Positions 24,891-37,742 are shown, numbered from the stretch's first letter. The stretch: DNA of 64,000 bases from Diphasiastrum complanatum (GCA_029204225.1 CM055106.1:4502858-4566857), one strand, 5' to 3'. Translations and numbers: made by a program. The notes: generated from the letters alone by a model not told the origin.

Positions 24891-25242
24891 TTTGCAAGTA
24901 AATGACATTAGATTTATGGGATAAATTGAAAGACACGTGTCCATCAAACACGACTCATTAAAACCCTAATCACATGTGGACGAATCAAAATGCACAAAAC
25001 CCTTTTTGTCCATCAGTGCCTACATTCTTGGACCTTCTAGAAGGATGGTTATGCGAATGTCCTCAGGCCTGAAGTCTAGACGATGAGGTGACCAATCAGA
25101 AGTGCCCATTCTGTGGCGGGCGATGGAGTGGAGGATGGGCTTCTTCAGCTTTTAGCGAGGAGGAGGAGGAGGAGGCAGAGAGGAGGGGATCGGAGGGATT
25201 AGCATACATTGTGGATGCTGCTGGTTGCAGATACTCACAATC

Positions 25243-28200
25243 ATGATGATATTGAGATTGTTCCGCCATGTGAGAGACACGTTTCGAGTGCTGAGTGGAC
25301 GCGATACTGAAGTGCGAGACATGACACTTAGTCTTCAAAAGGAGATTGTTCGTGTGAGTTGTGTTGCCTGCTGCTGATTAGAGTTTCCAAAATGTGTGAT
25401 TGTGTCCAAAACTAACAAACTAAATGATTGTTTATAGTCTCAGCTGCCGCCATTACTTTCACAAATCAATCAGCTGTAAAGGCTTAGGTCTGACATATTT
25501 TTTCATACATTTATGGTTCGACCCATGAATCAGACCCAGTTAAATTGGAGAAAATTTAGGGAATTTGTCTTTTCTTTTGAATCTGATCTCCATTGAATGA
25601 ATGCACAAACCTCTATCAAGACGACGTCTGCAGCCAACAATATTCTGATAGATTAGACAAATATGAAAATCTGAATTTTTTCAATTAGAACTTTCACAAA
25701 ATTATTGCATGTAGCTCTCTTATATCTGATCAATATGAATTTTTCTAGTGTTCGAGGGCATATTTATGGGTGTTTATTGGGCTAGTGCTTCAAACCAATT
25801 CAATTAAGTTAGAAGCTATGACATTGAGCATTGAAGCCGCCGAACTGATTCTAAGGTTCGATTTCCAGGTCTCTTGCTATATCAGTACCTTCTGTTGTGT
25901 TTCAAAACAATTTTGAAGAGCTCTTCATTCTCAATCTCTCACGCTATAAACTATAACATTGAGCATTGAAGGCACTCAACATTTAGCATTTAAAATTTTG
26001 GAAACATTCAAGAGACCCAGACTTCATCAAATCTAGTCTAGAGTGAAACTTTTTACCTAGGGTGAATATTTTTCAACCTTTGCCCTGTAGATACATCAAA
26101 ATGTCAATAGAGACTAAAAGCTTATTGGATGAGCATTTTAGTATTTCAACGCTCCACATAGTGGATCATTTCATAACATCTTTATCAAAAAGGCTTTTAG
26201 CCTACGATAGCTTGACTGACATGTCCTTTTTAAAGTTTGGAGGGACATGCAACACGAATGCCAGGGAGCTTTGAAGGGAGTGTGTGAGCAACCAATTTTC
26301 AAAACTGAGATAGCATCATACGCTTTACTAATAATGAGACCATGAACTATGCTTGCTATCGAAGATTATGTTTTCTTCCTTTCTATTATTGGTTTGATAT
26401 GGAGTTTTTGATTTGTTGGTTGCATGATATTTTCTTTCAAGCTTGACCTAATGACTCAATTGAATGCTCAACTTGAATATGTGAATTTGTATACATTTTG
26501 ATCTCAAAAAGGGGTACAATATTTCCCTTAAGAGCGCAATAGTGAGATTGTGTTAGCATTTTTCAGTCACCTCTAGATTGTGAAGAGAGTGAAGAGTGGT
26601 TTGGATGGGAGGTCCAATAACACCAACAGGAAGGCTTGGAAATACACCTAACTAAGCTAATATAAGGTCCGTTCAAGAGATTTAGTTGCTTATGAGGTTA
26701 GCTCTTGCAATCTTCTTTCTTTTCTTTTCAAGTGGCTCTTTGGCCCTTTTGCAAGTAAGAAGATCTAAGCTACTTACCTACCAAGCCTAATGCCCCCTCT
26801 ATGAAATGAAACTATGGATGAGAAGAAGATTTTGAAATTTTTAAGGTTTAGTCTTCCTCCACCTCACCTTCTTGCACGTTGCTTGGCTTGTTTATTCATT
26901 CTGTGAAGTCAGCTGAGCTGGAGACAAAGGCTTCAGGTTTTGGCATTGTGCGGGTACTCTCGATAGGTTCTTAAAATTAATGACATTCTAAATAGCATAA
27001 ATCTATGAGATATTGTTCTTCGATAATATTAGCTCACACCTGCTGCTAAGTTTGTTTGCACATAGAATGTAGAGGTAAATCTTGAATGTGATGTTGGGGT
27101 CTCTCCTTGATATTTGTCTTATGCCTATATCTAGATCACTTGGCCATTCTGTATCTATTTTGCTTTCAGTGTTTGACTAAACTTCGATTCTCTGGACAGT
27201 TGCATCAGTGTTAGCTTGACATGGTGTTCCTCATCTGTGGGATTGGGACATATCTGACCAGTATCTTGGGCTTTTGAGGTTTGGGGCACTCTACACTGTG
27301 TCCTTTATCCAATAAATCAGAATGTAGTGGTACATGTCGGTTTGGTTCTGGAAATTCCGGAGAATAATGTGCTCGAATCCTTGCAGTTATAACAGGCCTC
27401 CTGGCATCCTTGTTCAGGGTACTTGAATAACTGCACTGTGGCGACCTATCTACTTTGAGGGGCATGAAAGAATTCTTAGAATTGGAAGAAGATGGTTATT
27501 GTGCTGGTTTTGCGTTAGTGGCTTGCATTGCATACTACATGTGTTTGTTATTCTGATCCATAACTCCCGTTTTACTCACATTTTCTACATTTTCTCACAT
27601 AGATAATTTTAATGGTTCAAATAAGTTAGGAACACTTTAAATGTTAACTTCTATTTCATACTTTAAGAAAACTAGAGTAAGAAATCAAGGAGACCTGGCT
27701 TGAGCACAGTAGAATTCAAAATGCACATGTGATGAATATTTTGGCCAAAATTTTATGTCCACTCACACATGACATCACAGTTTCACAACTTTCATAACAC
27801 ATTCTGTACATTAGTCCATAATGTCGTGAATATTCTCCTAGAATTCCAAGTTCCAACAAAGACTAGTTTTTGCTCAAGGTTTTCCTGCCTTTCTAGAATC
27901 AGAAGAATGGATGGTTCAGAATGGAGGACTCTGGCGAAGAATTGGCTTATCTTTTTTAATGCCACTTTTCTGCAAAAAAATCTTGCATCTTTCATGATTT
28001 ACTTCTAAGTTCTTAGTATCAAACAAGTAATATAGAATAGTCACTACATAAGCCACTTGCAAGTGTTGACTCATTAGTGCATTCAATAATCGACTACATT
28101 TTTCAGAATTCAAACTGAGATATAACCAAGATTCACAATCAAATATAACCAAGATTCAAACTCAGATATAACCATGATCCATTTAACATTATAAGCAAGA

Positions 28201-29402
28201 TTAAAACTCAAATATTTTTTTAATCTACTATTCACAATAGAGTCAAATAGGAGCACAATAGGGCAGCAATGCCCTGCTCGCAAGTAGCCAGAGCCATCAG
28301 CAATGGCCCTGATTCTTTGATGTTCAAAATACGTATGCCACTTGTTCTAACAAGAAGACTGAATTCTAGCAACATCAAGTTGCTAGCCATGCCCAATTTT
28401 CCTCAAAGTCTACTTTCATTCCCCAGGGTTGGAAAGGTCTGACATTCTCTGTGTTTGCTGCTACAACTAACATGGATGCTTATCTTATGCTATCTAGATC
28501 TGCATCCCTTTCCTAGTGCCCAGCAAAATTGAGGAATCTAGGTTTCAATTCCTGATTCCTGAATTTCAGTCCCAATGCTGATGAAAAAACAGAACTGCTA
28601 TGTGGCCAGGACGTTATAGAAACTAAGCCACTAAGTAGAACCTTATTGCTGTGCTTCAAAAAATCATTACTAGGATGAAGCGTCATTTGCATAGATTGTT
28701 TCAATGTTTGTTGATATGTGATTCACTGCTATTTTGAAGATGCAAGAAAACACAATAATTCAGAAGAAGATATGCGAGGAAACAGCTTTGGCACAGGTTC
28801 GGCAATTGGTGAAAGAAATAAAAGACTTGGAAAAGCACCTACAAGAAGCGGTACTAGCTCTTAGCTGAACGTCATTCGTCCTGCAGATTTGATGTCAAGA
28901 CTCAAGTTCCTCGCTACATTTTGATGCTATAATCTATTTTTGTTTTTGTGTCTTCTAATTGAACAAGATACTGTCTCTTTGATCATTGCTTTTAGAAAAG
29001 TTTACCTGGCTACTGCATTTTAGACCCCTTCAGGTTTCCTTCTCCTCAGAGGTGGTTTGAAAAGATGTGTGCTAATGTGACAAGAAGATCCATCTATTCT
29101 CATTATCTCCAAACCACTGAAAACTCTATTGTCAGGAAACTGCTGCTGTAGAACAAGTCAATAGAATCGCCAAAGAAGCAAAAGAACATTTGGAGGCTGA
29201 CCTGATAGCTGAGGAAGAGTTAATGTTGAAGGCTTTTGAAGATAATAAGGAGGCTATAATGGAGAAAATTTTGAAATTTGATGCCTCTCTAGAAAGTTTA
29301 CGTCAATTACCGTCTGCTGTCAATGACACATCTATTCCAGTGGATGACCTGCACGGTGAAGCAAAAAAGCAAGTTGATAAAGTACACAATTCTAGTAACT
29401 AA
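25243..29402 (+). CDS. Putative small coiled-coil protein, three exons, function unknown
   Basis: Exons 25243-25353, 28740-28850 and 29136-29402 join in phase 0 to 162 residues. Donors are CGT|GTGAGT and GCG|GTACTAG; acceptors are TTTTGAAG and TTGTCAG. Exon 1 begins MMILRLFRHVRDTFRVLSG. Residues about 25-120 are almost continuous heptad coiled coil spanning all three exons (EVRDMTLSLQKEIVR, QVRQLVKEIKDLEKHLQEA, RIAKEAKEHLEADLIAEEE). The tail is short and polar (HNSSN). Coherent heptads across the joins, coding-like composition and the upstream promoter signals support a real gene. I recognise no family. Further 3' exons are possible because GATAAA|GTACAC could act as a donor. Intron 1 is 3.4 kb and AT-rich. 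Confidence 0.5.
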
Positions 29403-30062
29403 TGCCTTACTCTTGAAATTTCTTATATCAAGGCATACTCCATGTGACACACACAATCATCCTTGTCAATCTGTGACAGAATCAGCATACATCCTGTGTG
29501 CTGCTTATATAGGCCTTTGGAAAAGAGTCTGACTAGATCTAAGCTTTCGGACCTGTGCCACTTTCAGAGACAAGCTATAGCATTCCTATGCACTGTGTGA
29601 TGAAATCCAAGCCAGCAATCTTCCCCACTTGTAATGAAAAAATTTGGGCAATCGAAAATAAGCTGCTTTTTTGATACCTGTCAAATTATTATTGGCATCA
29701 AAGGCAAGCTCTGAGCATCAAGCCATCAGTCTGTGCCCAATAGCTTTGAGCATCTGGTTTTTGATCCGGAACACCATTTTTTTTTTGCAACATGGGTGTC
29801 AAAAAATGGTTCTTTTGATGGTAACTTTTGCAAAACATTTCATGTACTGTAGGAGCCTACTTACCCTTGATAATACCTAGATAATGCTGATTCATTGACT
29901 CATGATGCACTGATTGACTGATTCACTGATTAGTGCACCTAAAATGCTGTCAACTTAGCTGCTAATGAAACGGGCACCCTAGACCTGTTGGTTGTGGAGC
30001 CTGATTATCTTCCTGTTTTGAAGGTCTTGGTTCAGCTGCGTTTGATATCCAATTCTTGACGG
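29403..30062. other. Downstream DNA without a recognisable gene
   Basis: Contains the presumed 3' UTR of the coiled-coil gene and AT-rich DNA with short GATTCATTGACT-type repeats near 29890-29930. No domain motifs. Confidence 0.4.
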
Positions 30063-30066
30063 GTGT

Positions 30067-30097
<31 letters not shown>

Positions 30098-30112
30098 GGG
30101 GGGGGAGGGGGG
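30063..30112. repeat. (TG)9 followed by a 25-G run
   Basis: TG repeats at 30063-30080 run into 25 consecutive G at 30081-30105, an A, then six more G. Strong potential for G-quadruplex; assembly or sequencing slippage is likely here. Confidence 0.9.
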
Positions 30113-30363
30113 CTCACGGCCCCAGTTTTGTCGCTGGGGGGTCTAGAGGGGTGGCGACACAGAAGGTTGTAATTTCGTAGTTGATCTGGACCGTTCGCAG
30201 ATTTGACCCTTCATTTTTGGTTTTCTATTATTTTGGTTGGTTTTTAAATGTGTTTGCAAATTTTTTTAAAACCTAAAATAATTTCGGTTTAATGGCATAA
30301 AAAGTCTCAAACAGTTTAAATCAAATTAATCAAGAATATATACACTATGCATATGATATATAC

Positions 30364-30627
30364 CTAAGGAAGCGGATGGCGGACGCGGACGCGCGTCCGG
30401 ACGCGCCAGGGGTGCGTCCGTGTCCGGACGCGTCCGATTTTTTTTTATTTTTAATTTTTTAAAATTTAAAAAAAAAAAATTGCGTCCGGACCCCCCGATG
30501 CGTGCGTCCGGGGGCGTCCGGACCCCCGGATGCATCTGTTTTTTTTTTTTGAAAAAAAAAAAAAAAAATAGACGCGTCCGGGTCCAGACGTCGGACGCGG
30601 GCAAAACGGCCCGGACCCTCATGTCTG
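30364..30627. mobile_element. MITE-like element, ACGCGT-palindrome family, copy 1
   Basis: 264 bp running from CTAAGGAAGCGG to CCCTCATGTCTG, the same ends as the copy at 42199-42479. It carries repeated self-complementary GGACGCGTCC-type blocks at each side of a poly-T/poly-A centre. It encodes no transposase. The flanks (ATATATAC and ATATTATA) only imperfectly resemble an 8-bp duplication. Confidence 0.75.
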
Positions 30628-30652
30628 ATATTATATACATATAAAAGAAAAA

Positions 30653-30655
<3 letters not shown>

Positions 30656-30705
<50 letters not shown>
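30656..30705. repeat. (TA)n microsatellite
   Basis: Perfect TA run of 50 bp directly between the MITE-like element and the GTTCCGG-rich block. Confidence 0.95.
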
Positions 30706-30708
<3 letters not shown>

Positions 30709-30795
30709 TTCTGGACAACGTTCCGGCTGTCCACCCGTTCCGGAACACCAACGTTTTGAACGAGACCCCCCCTTGGAACACGTTCCGGTGCATGG
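30706..30795. mobile_element. End of a third palindrome-rich small transposon (GTTCCGGAAC type)
   Basis: GTTCCGG/CCGGAAC blocks occur four times in 90 bp, once as the perfect palindrome GTTCCGGAAC. Read on the minus strand, the right end (ATGCACCGGAACGTGTTCC) matches the terminus of the hAT-like element at 57784 (ATGCACAGAAACGCGTTTC) at 15 of 19 positions. The other end was not found. Confidence 0.4.
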
Positions 30796-30829
30796 TTGTT
30801 ATATAGCTGTAGCTATTTCTATGTAATAG

Positions 30830-33800
30830 ACCTTTTGTTAGTGCTTGTAGGAAAAATTGATTGGAAGCTTTTTCTCTGCAAGATTGAAGATTTTTATGAT
30901 CGCTCCTCTACTTGAAGCTTGTAGAGGATTTGAAGGTTTCACTTATTAGTTTTCATGACTTTTATTGTAAGTCTCATACTCTTCAATGCTTGATTTGCAA
31001 GAGCAATGTAAAATGTTGATTATAATTGTGATTGAATGATTAGATTGAGAATTGTTTTAGATCATCATCATCATCACCAATTCTTTTAGACCTTGTATTC
31101 AACTGCTGAATTTGGCAGCTTGCTCTCGATTGTCATGCGATTCTCATTATTTGATACTTAGCATTGCTAACAGTGAAGCTCATCCCTACGTTGCTTGCCT
31201 CCCTACCTCTTGGATTACACAACTCTCAATGGGTTGATTAGGCCTCTATACGCATTGTGTGCTAAAGGCCATAATTAGATTCTTTTATTTCCATTATGAA
31301 GTCATTGTCTACCATAATAAAGCTCATCAAATACAGTACAAGACATAGTGCATCTGTCATAGAAACTTATCACATTGATCTATGTAGAAATGCCTAAAAG
31401 CTTATGTGGACCCACGCGATCTGCACTACTCTTGGGAGCTGATAACGCGAATAGGAAAGTTATAGCATTTAGTATATGCTATGCATGATGGAGTTGATTT
31501 TTTCAACACTTGTGGGTGATCACCAAAAAGTTGAATACTATATGTCTCTTTTGTTATGTCAAGCACTATTCCAACTATCCTTGTGTGCATGGTGCACAAT
31601 TGACCTCGTTCTCCTTTCCACAAAGTCCTTGTGATAAATCCTTGCATCATCTTTTTGGTAGCTAGCTTGCAACCGTTTGATTTTGTAGTTTGCAAAACAA
31701 GGACTAGTTAGCAAATACGGTGGTCAAGTAGACATATGGGCCATGTTGGGGCATGAGAATGTTTGTTAAAGTAACAACACAAATATGATTGAATAGACAA
31801 GAATGATTAAATCAAAGGCATAGAGATCCATCCAGGGGCTTTATTAGCCTCATGAAAATTGTATGATGCTTGGAGGGGGGAATGAGTCGATATCTAGCCC
31901 AAGGTAGATTAAGCATATCGCAAATTGTGAGTTGGTGAGCTCGCCCTTTTGGCAAGTTGTCAAACATGCGGGTTCGGGATGATTGTCCTGGTCCAGCTAT
32001 GATTGGGGTATTTGGATCTCGACAAGGACTAGTTAGCAAGTTGTTTGGTGGTCAAGTTGATCTATGGGCCATGGTGGGGCATAGGGATGGTCGGTAAAGT
32101 AACAACGTAAGAATGATCTAATCAAATGCATGGAGGTTCATCTAGGGGCTTTATCAGCCTAATGGAAATTGTGTGATGGGGAATCGAGTCCCAATGTTTG
32201 GTATCCACTTTAACATCTGCTTAACTCAAGTGAATGGTGATAGTTATGATAATTATGGCTCTTCCTTGCTATAGATCGCTATTTAAATTAGACATGCCAC
32301 TCTCGCCTTGGGTAGACTATTGCTAGTAAGTTGATCAAGCTTTCAAGCTTTATGCTTTTGATTCAACTAGTATGGTGTACTCATTACTAATGATTGCCAT
32401 CATGTCCTCACACAACTCAACAATCACTTGACCACACCAATCTTGATGGTTAGGCTTGTGGAGATCATCCTCAACCAAGAGATTGCTCGTTGTATGTGCT
32501 CACAAAGTCACTCCATGAGGCATTTCTAACTAAATTCCTTAACACGCTATATAAAAAAGTACACCATTCCTAATAATAAATGAGTTGGCTATAGAAAGTT
32601 GATACTATCCACATAGTTATGATCAAAACACACAAGCACTGATTGCAAATGTATCAATCAAATGCAGTTCTACTAAAAGTATGACAATGTGCGCAAAGGA
32701 ACCAATGAACTAAAAGCTAGCACACTAAGATTAACATTAACATAGAGGGGCAAAATGGGTGCATTTATGAGTGTAGAGAGAGGCCGTGTATGTGCAATAG
32801 GGAGTCATTTGGTTAATTGCATGCAATTGCCATGTGTCACATCCTCCTCTTCAATGAATCTTGAGAAAGTTTAAACTATAAGTTGATTAAGTTTTAATTC
32901 CCTTACATGGTCTTTGAGCCAATATTTTAATACCTATGCTTTTAATCATATAACTTAGACTTGCAAGTTGTCATTTCTTATAATGATAATTTTTTATCAT
33001 AAGTACCATGGTCAAGTATTTAATAAGATTTATATTACTACTCATAGATATCATTCATGAGTTAATTCTCATGTGCTATTAGTTTATAAGTTTTAGTTAA
33101 GATATTTTAAATGCTTTACTCCTAGATTAGTCCTCATTGGTTAATGCCATTTGTAATCTCAGTTGCCATTTCTTGTGTAGTGTTACTTGTCCTCTTGAAG
33201 CCCTCTTGTGACTTTTGGCTAGCACACCGGCCTCACATTGTGGTACGCCGAAGTTGTTGGTGGTGTGAGATTTGAAGTCTTCTTGGAAGCATCCTTCCCT
33301 TTGACCATAGCAATTAGAGGGGTGCACCTCATGCACTAGGCATGTCCACTAGACGAAGGCACTTGAGCATGGTACCTTCCTGGATCCGACACCAAGTAAA
33401 CATTTGGATAATTTGGTTAATTTTCAATATCTAAAGGTAAGGCAAAACGAAAAATGATGCTTTTTATTCTAATGTAAAAATTGAAAATAGCATATTGGTT
33501 TCATTCCCTCCACCTCTTACAAAAATTAATTGTACTCAATTTTAAAATGCATTTTTGAAAAAAGATACGATCTTCTTTTATGAGTTTCATTCTTCGACAC
33601 TTACTTCCAAGGAAGTGCCAACATTTTCAAGAGTGATCAACTCAATGTTAATCTTCCTTGTGGAGGGAAATCCATATCATGAGGTCTTGCTTTTGGAAAG
33701 ACCATTTTTGAGTCCTAGTTTCATAAACAAAGATAGTTATTATTTCGACACTTTGAAGGAAAGTGTTTTTCATGTAATATGTTAGACTTTGACACCTTTA

Positions 33801-34160
33801 AAAGGAAATGTTGAGTTGTTGGTGCTTGCGTGTCCTAATACTTCAAGGTCCGTCATCTATAACTTGGACTTGAGTTCTCCATTAAAGTTAATGTTTTCAA
33901 ATTTTGAGGGCATGGATAATAGCAAGCAATTCCTTCCGTAAAAGCTATCAATTGTATCGGGTTGTTGCATAAAGGCGTCAAGGTGTAAGCTAAAATGGAT
34001 GAGGGTCATCAATGCAAAGACATATAGGCCATACTCTATGTAAGACCATGAATGAAAAATAAAGCATCAAAGGACATGTGGAGAGGATGTCTATGTAGTA
34101 TACATAGGAAAGAGCATGTCATTAATGTGAAAAATAGTCAAAAATCTATCTTGGGGGTTG
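30830..34160. other. AT-rich DNA with a diverged direct repeat, no recognisable gene
   Basis: Apart from the repeat pair at 31697-32179 nothing recognisable is present. A plus-strand frame at 33555-33785 and a minus-strand frame at 33127-33336 have no family motifs. Confidence 0.4.
31697..32179 (+). repeat. Direct repeat pair, about 160-170 bp each
   Basis: About 31697-31870 and 32021-32179 share ACAAGGACTAGTTAGCAA, GGTGGTCAAGT, TATGGGCCATG, TAAAGTAACAAC and GGGGCTTTAT in the same order with scattered differences. Possibly remnants of a duplicated or tandem element. Confidence 0.7.
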
Positions 34161-34164
34161 GTTT

Positions 34165-35313
34165 ACAAATCCGCTCCTTACACCCTCATTGCTAGACAAT
34201 TGTATGAAAAAGGGACGGATGGCATTATTCGCAGATGTCTCACGGAGGGAGAAACAACCCCCATAATTTCCCTCACCCATGAAGGAATGGCCGGTGGACA
34301 GAGTCTCATTAGAGACGACATCGCATAAAATATTGTTGGCCGGATTCTTGTGGCCAACCTTATTCAAGAACACACACCAATTTGTAATGGCATGCGATGT
34401 ATGTCAACGCGCAAAACGACCTCAATTCAAGGATTTCATGCCATTGAATCCCATACTGTCTGACCAAGCATTTTTCAAATGGGGAATTGACTATGTGGGA
34501 CCAATCTAGATTTTCGATATATTATAGTAGCCACTAACTATTGCACCAAGTGAGCTGAAGCTCATGCGGTCAAATCTGCGGATGCAAAATCCATTGCCAA
34601 ATTCCTTTACGAGCAGATTATAGTGCATTTGGTTGCCCATTAGAGATCATTAGCGAAAGGGGAACATATTTCTTAAATGTTGTGATCGAACACTTACTAT
34701 CCACCTCTTTAGTGGTCCATAGAAAAAGTGCCCCCTATTACCCGCGATGCAATGGTCAAGCTGAGTCAACGAATAAGATCCTATGCGACATCCTCACTAA
34801 GACAGTAGAGGCCAGTAGGTCTGATTGAGAATTGAAGTTACATGCTGCACTTTGGGCTTATCGCACAACCCCTAAGAAATCTACTGGATCTACCCCTTTT
34901 CAATTGACTTATGGCTAGGAAGTAGTTATGCCAGTTGAATTTTATGTTCCATCCTTACGCCTGGCCTATGATCTGCAATTAGATTCCAAACAAATCTTAG
35001 CCAATCGCCTATTTCATCTTGAAAAGCTTTGTGAAACCCGTACTATTAGTGTCCATGCACAACAGGTTCACAAGCGTAGACAAAAAGATTGGCATGATCG
35101 TTTAATTAAGCTCAAAGAGTTTAAAGAGGGGGATAAGGTCCTCTTGTACCAAGCTAAGGCACATAAGGAAAAGTTGAAATTCATAGGGCAAGGTCCATAT
35201 TTTCGTCAGGTTATGGCCACCTTGAAACACTTGATGGAATCCCCTTAGATTTTGTAGTGAATGGGAGTCGACTTAGACAGTATCATGAGCATTCCTTCTA
35301 TCTTGAAATGTAC
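34165..35313 (+). mobile_element. T2 Ty3/gypsy relic: integrase
   Basis: A plus-strand counterpart of T1. The HHCC domain is at 34165-34508 (YTLIARQLYEKG, LTHEGMAGG, CDVCQRAKRP, KWGIDYVGPI). The core at 34510-34925 is badly decayed with many stops, but CNGQAES...NKI can still be followed. The C-terminal domain is at 34928-35313 (MPVEFYVPSLRLAYDLQ, RRQKDWHDRL, GDKVLLYQAKAHKEKLKFIG). A frameshift near 35215 precedes the end, DFVVNGSRLRQYH. Gag, protease and RT are missing on the left. Confidence 0.85.
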
Positions 35314-35397
35314 TGATCACATTTATCATTCTATGTGTTGCCTGCATGTACATGTCCCCTTGTCGTTCTGTGTGTATATTTTCCGCTTTATTTGTTT

Positions 35398-36270
35398 TTT
35401 CATCTATTTCCTTCTAGATCCAATCTCATTGTTTGCACGTCAAGGATCAGTCGACTAGTTAAAACGAATGCATAATCTATCTCGATTCGACCTCCACTCA
35501 CTTTAGATCTATCAAACAAGTCCAGATCTATCTTGATCAATCTCTGTTTTCTAGATCTCCATCCATCAATCAGTTTCCAGATCTCTCTCGATCAAAGTTT
35601 TCAATATTCTAGAAAAATGGATCAAGTGCTAGAAACTACATCAATAGCATTAGAAAATCTTAGACAAAATTCGCCAGCCTTCTTCTCATCATTCAGAACA
35701 CATCTATCACTAGGGCAAGTTCTGTCCAATCAGAAAATCAGGTTAAGATTGTGATTAGAGTGAAAATTCATCAGATGTTGATCAAATACTTGAAAAATTG
35801 TGATTTTCATCCCAGAAAAATTTGCCAGTACTGTGCAATGGACCTTTTTAGGCCAATCAGATATTATCTGACCCATGTGCGAATTTGTTTAGACAATTTT
35901 CAAAAATTAGTAAAGAAAAACATAGCAAATCCAGGCACAAAACTCGCACAACATGAAAAATAGTGAGATGGAATTCGCACATCCACTCAAGAACTCGCCA
36001 ACAGTGAAAAAATACTAAGTATAACTTTGACGAATTGTGATGGCTTGCTAATTTTGTCAAAATCAGATTCAAGTGAGTTTCAAGTCAACAAGAACTGTAA
36101 CAACTTGCAAGAATTCGCACAGTCATTTTGCCATGTCCTCAGAATTCGCGAGCAGTCCAAAATGTCTTAGAATTAGTTCGGCGATTTCTCTTATAAGCGG
36201 GGAATTTCCAAAAATTTTGATCAAAAACCTCTATATAAAGAGGACCCCACCCCTTGCGCGAGTTCATTAG
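35398..36270. repeat. T2 integrase-ORF3 spacer with AGATCT and AATTCGC motif clusters
   Basis: AGATCT/TCGATC motifs recur at 35410-35610. GAATTCGC(A/C/G) or its complement recurs near 35667, 35878, 35941, 35971, 35991, 36111 and 36142. The second cluster is the counterpart of the GCGAAGGTT cluster in T1; both contain a TTCGC core. Confidence 0.55.
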
Positions 36271-36399
36271 ATGAGTTCACTAGGGAGACTATGCTGAAAT
36301 TTTCTGCAAAATTTAGCTTGATTTTTTGCTTTCATTTCCTTTTTGCTCTCCCCATTGTGCTTGCACAATCTCACCTTCTGTGTACCTGCCCGCCACCTC

Positions 36400-36888
36400 A
36401 TTATAGCATCACATACGGAGCCGAAATCTGTCTTATCACACCCTCAAGTATGCAAGTATACTTCTGAAATACACTTTGTTACTATTCCAAAACTGGAGGC
36501 CAAAATTGCTTTCACTCGTCCCTTCCTTGCCAAATTGAACATACACCTCCTAGCATATACTGGTATTCAGTGGAAAAGTGCAGTGCGTGCAACATATTCC
36601 ACGTTTAACGTGGCAACTGAAACATTCAGGATTCCCTCAGGGCCTCATGAGGACATTATAACAGTGGATATTTTTATCATCCAATCATTGGGCTTTCCTA
36701 ATGACGATGAACTCATTCATGGGAAGGGCACATCATACGATCACAATTATCTGAAGCGCCTCCTCGTTGAAGATGGGTCCACCACACTCCACACCAATGA
36801 TGGATACACTATCAAGTGTACCCAAGACAAGGAGCTCAGAGAAGCAGCAGAACTTGTGGATCTACTTATTGAAGTGTTGAACCCCTGA
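36400..36888 (+). pseudogene. T2 third ORF, N-terminal part only, homologous to the T1 ORF
   Basis: An open frame without ATG at its left. It aligns to the N-terminal domain of the T1 third ORF: FNVATETFRIPSGPHEDIIT matches the T1 segment KSKFYITFQGATHKVRVIEA, and HTNDGYTIKCTQDKEL matches WTNDGYLLEAITEPSI. It ends LLIEVLNP at a stop at 36886-36888, where T1 continues for several hundred codons, so T2 is truncated or decayed. Position about 1.1 kb after integrase, as in T1. Confidence 0.6.
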
Positions 36889-36928
36889 ATGGACCGAGCG
36901 GCCTATTTGCTTGAATAATTCATACTCA

Positions 36929-37066
36929 TGTTTTAAATATATTGGTAGGAGTGAGCGTGACTAGATTGAAACATGGCCCTATACTAGGGATGAGCATATT
37001 TCCAACTTAAAATATGTTTTGAATATATTGGTAGGAGTGAGCGTGACTAGATTGAAACATGGCCCT
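36929..37066 (+). repeat. 52-bp direct repeat
   Basis: 36929-36980 and 37015-37066 are almost identical (TGTTTT(A/G)AATATATTGG...ACATGGCCCT), separated by 34 bp. A recent local duplication just after the T2 third ORF. Confidence 0.85.
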
Positions 37067-37590
37067 TGGGCCCAACGACCTTAAATCGGAGAAGGCCCTC
37101 AGACAGGGGCCTGCCCATATACTTTAGAATCTAGATGAGAGTGGGGCCATTGATGCCACCCTTGGAAACCATGAAGCATTTAATGCCATCCTAGAGTTTG
37201 GAAATAAGGTAATTTCTATCTCTTGAAGCATTCCATGCCCACACTCAACAATCAAGCCTTCCTACTCTTATCTGTTTGTTTTCTTTTTCTTCTCTCATCT
37301 ATCATCTGCCTTGTCTTTTGCTTTCTTCTCTTCGACTCGTAAAATCAATTTTTGCTTTTTCATGAAAAAAAAGGAAGTGCCTCACAGAATGTAATTTTTT
37401 TGTCCTTTTTTTCAAAATTTGTTTTTACATGCACTTACCGAAATGCAAAAGGTGCATCTTAAAAAAAATTTGTATGACCTTCCGCACGAAAGCTGTATGA
37501 AAAAAAAATCTATGAAAAAATAAATAATTTTTTTTTTTTTAAACTTAAAGTCACCTCCTCATCCATGAGAATATAATTAGTCTATAGGAT
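37067..37590. other. Upstream region of the hydrolase gene, no gene seen
   Basis: AT- and pyrimidine-rich DNA with several poly-T/poly-A runs (for example 37528-37541). No coding motifs. It presumably includes the hydrolase promoter. Confidence 0.4.
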
Positions 37591-37640
37591 ATACGTGTTT
37601 TGTCTGTCTCTCTTTGCTCACATTATTGCTATTTTCCGGT

Positions 37641-37710
37641 TCAAAACCCTAACTCTAAAAAACGTTAGCCCTAAAGAACACTTACTCTCTGTCCCTCCAC
37701 CCATCTCTCT

Positions 37711-37742
<32 letters not shown>

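Noticed and set aside
25840-25880. tRNA-like T-arm GGTTCGATTTCC
   Set aside because: No matching acceptor stem, D-arm or anticodon arm could be found around it.
30326-30793. Frames across the MITE, poly-T and AT-repeat block
   Set aside because: Tyr-Ile and Phe/Lys runs come from low-complexity DNA.
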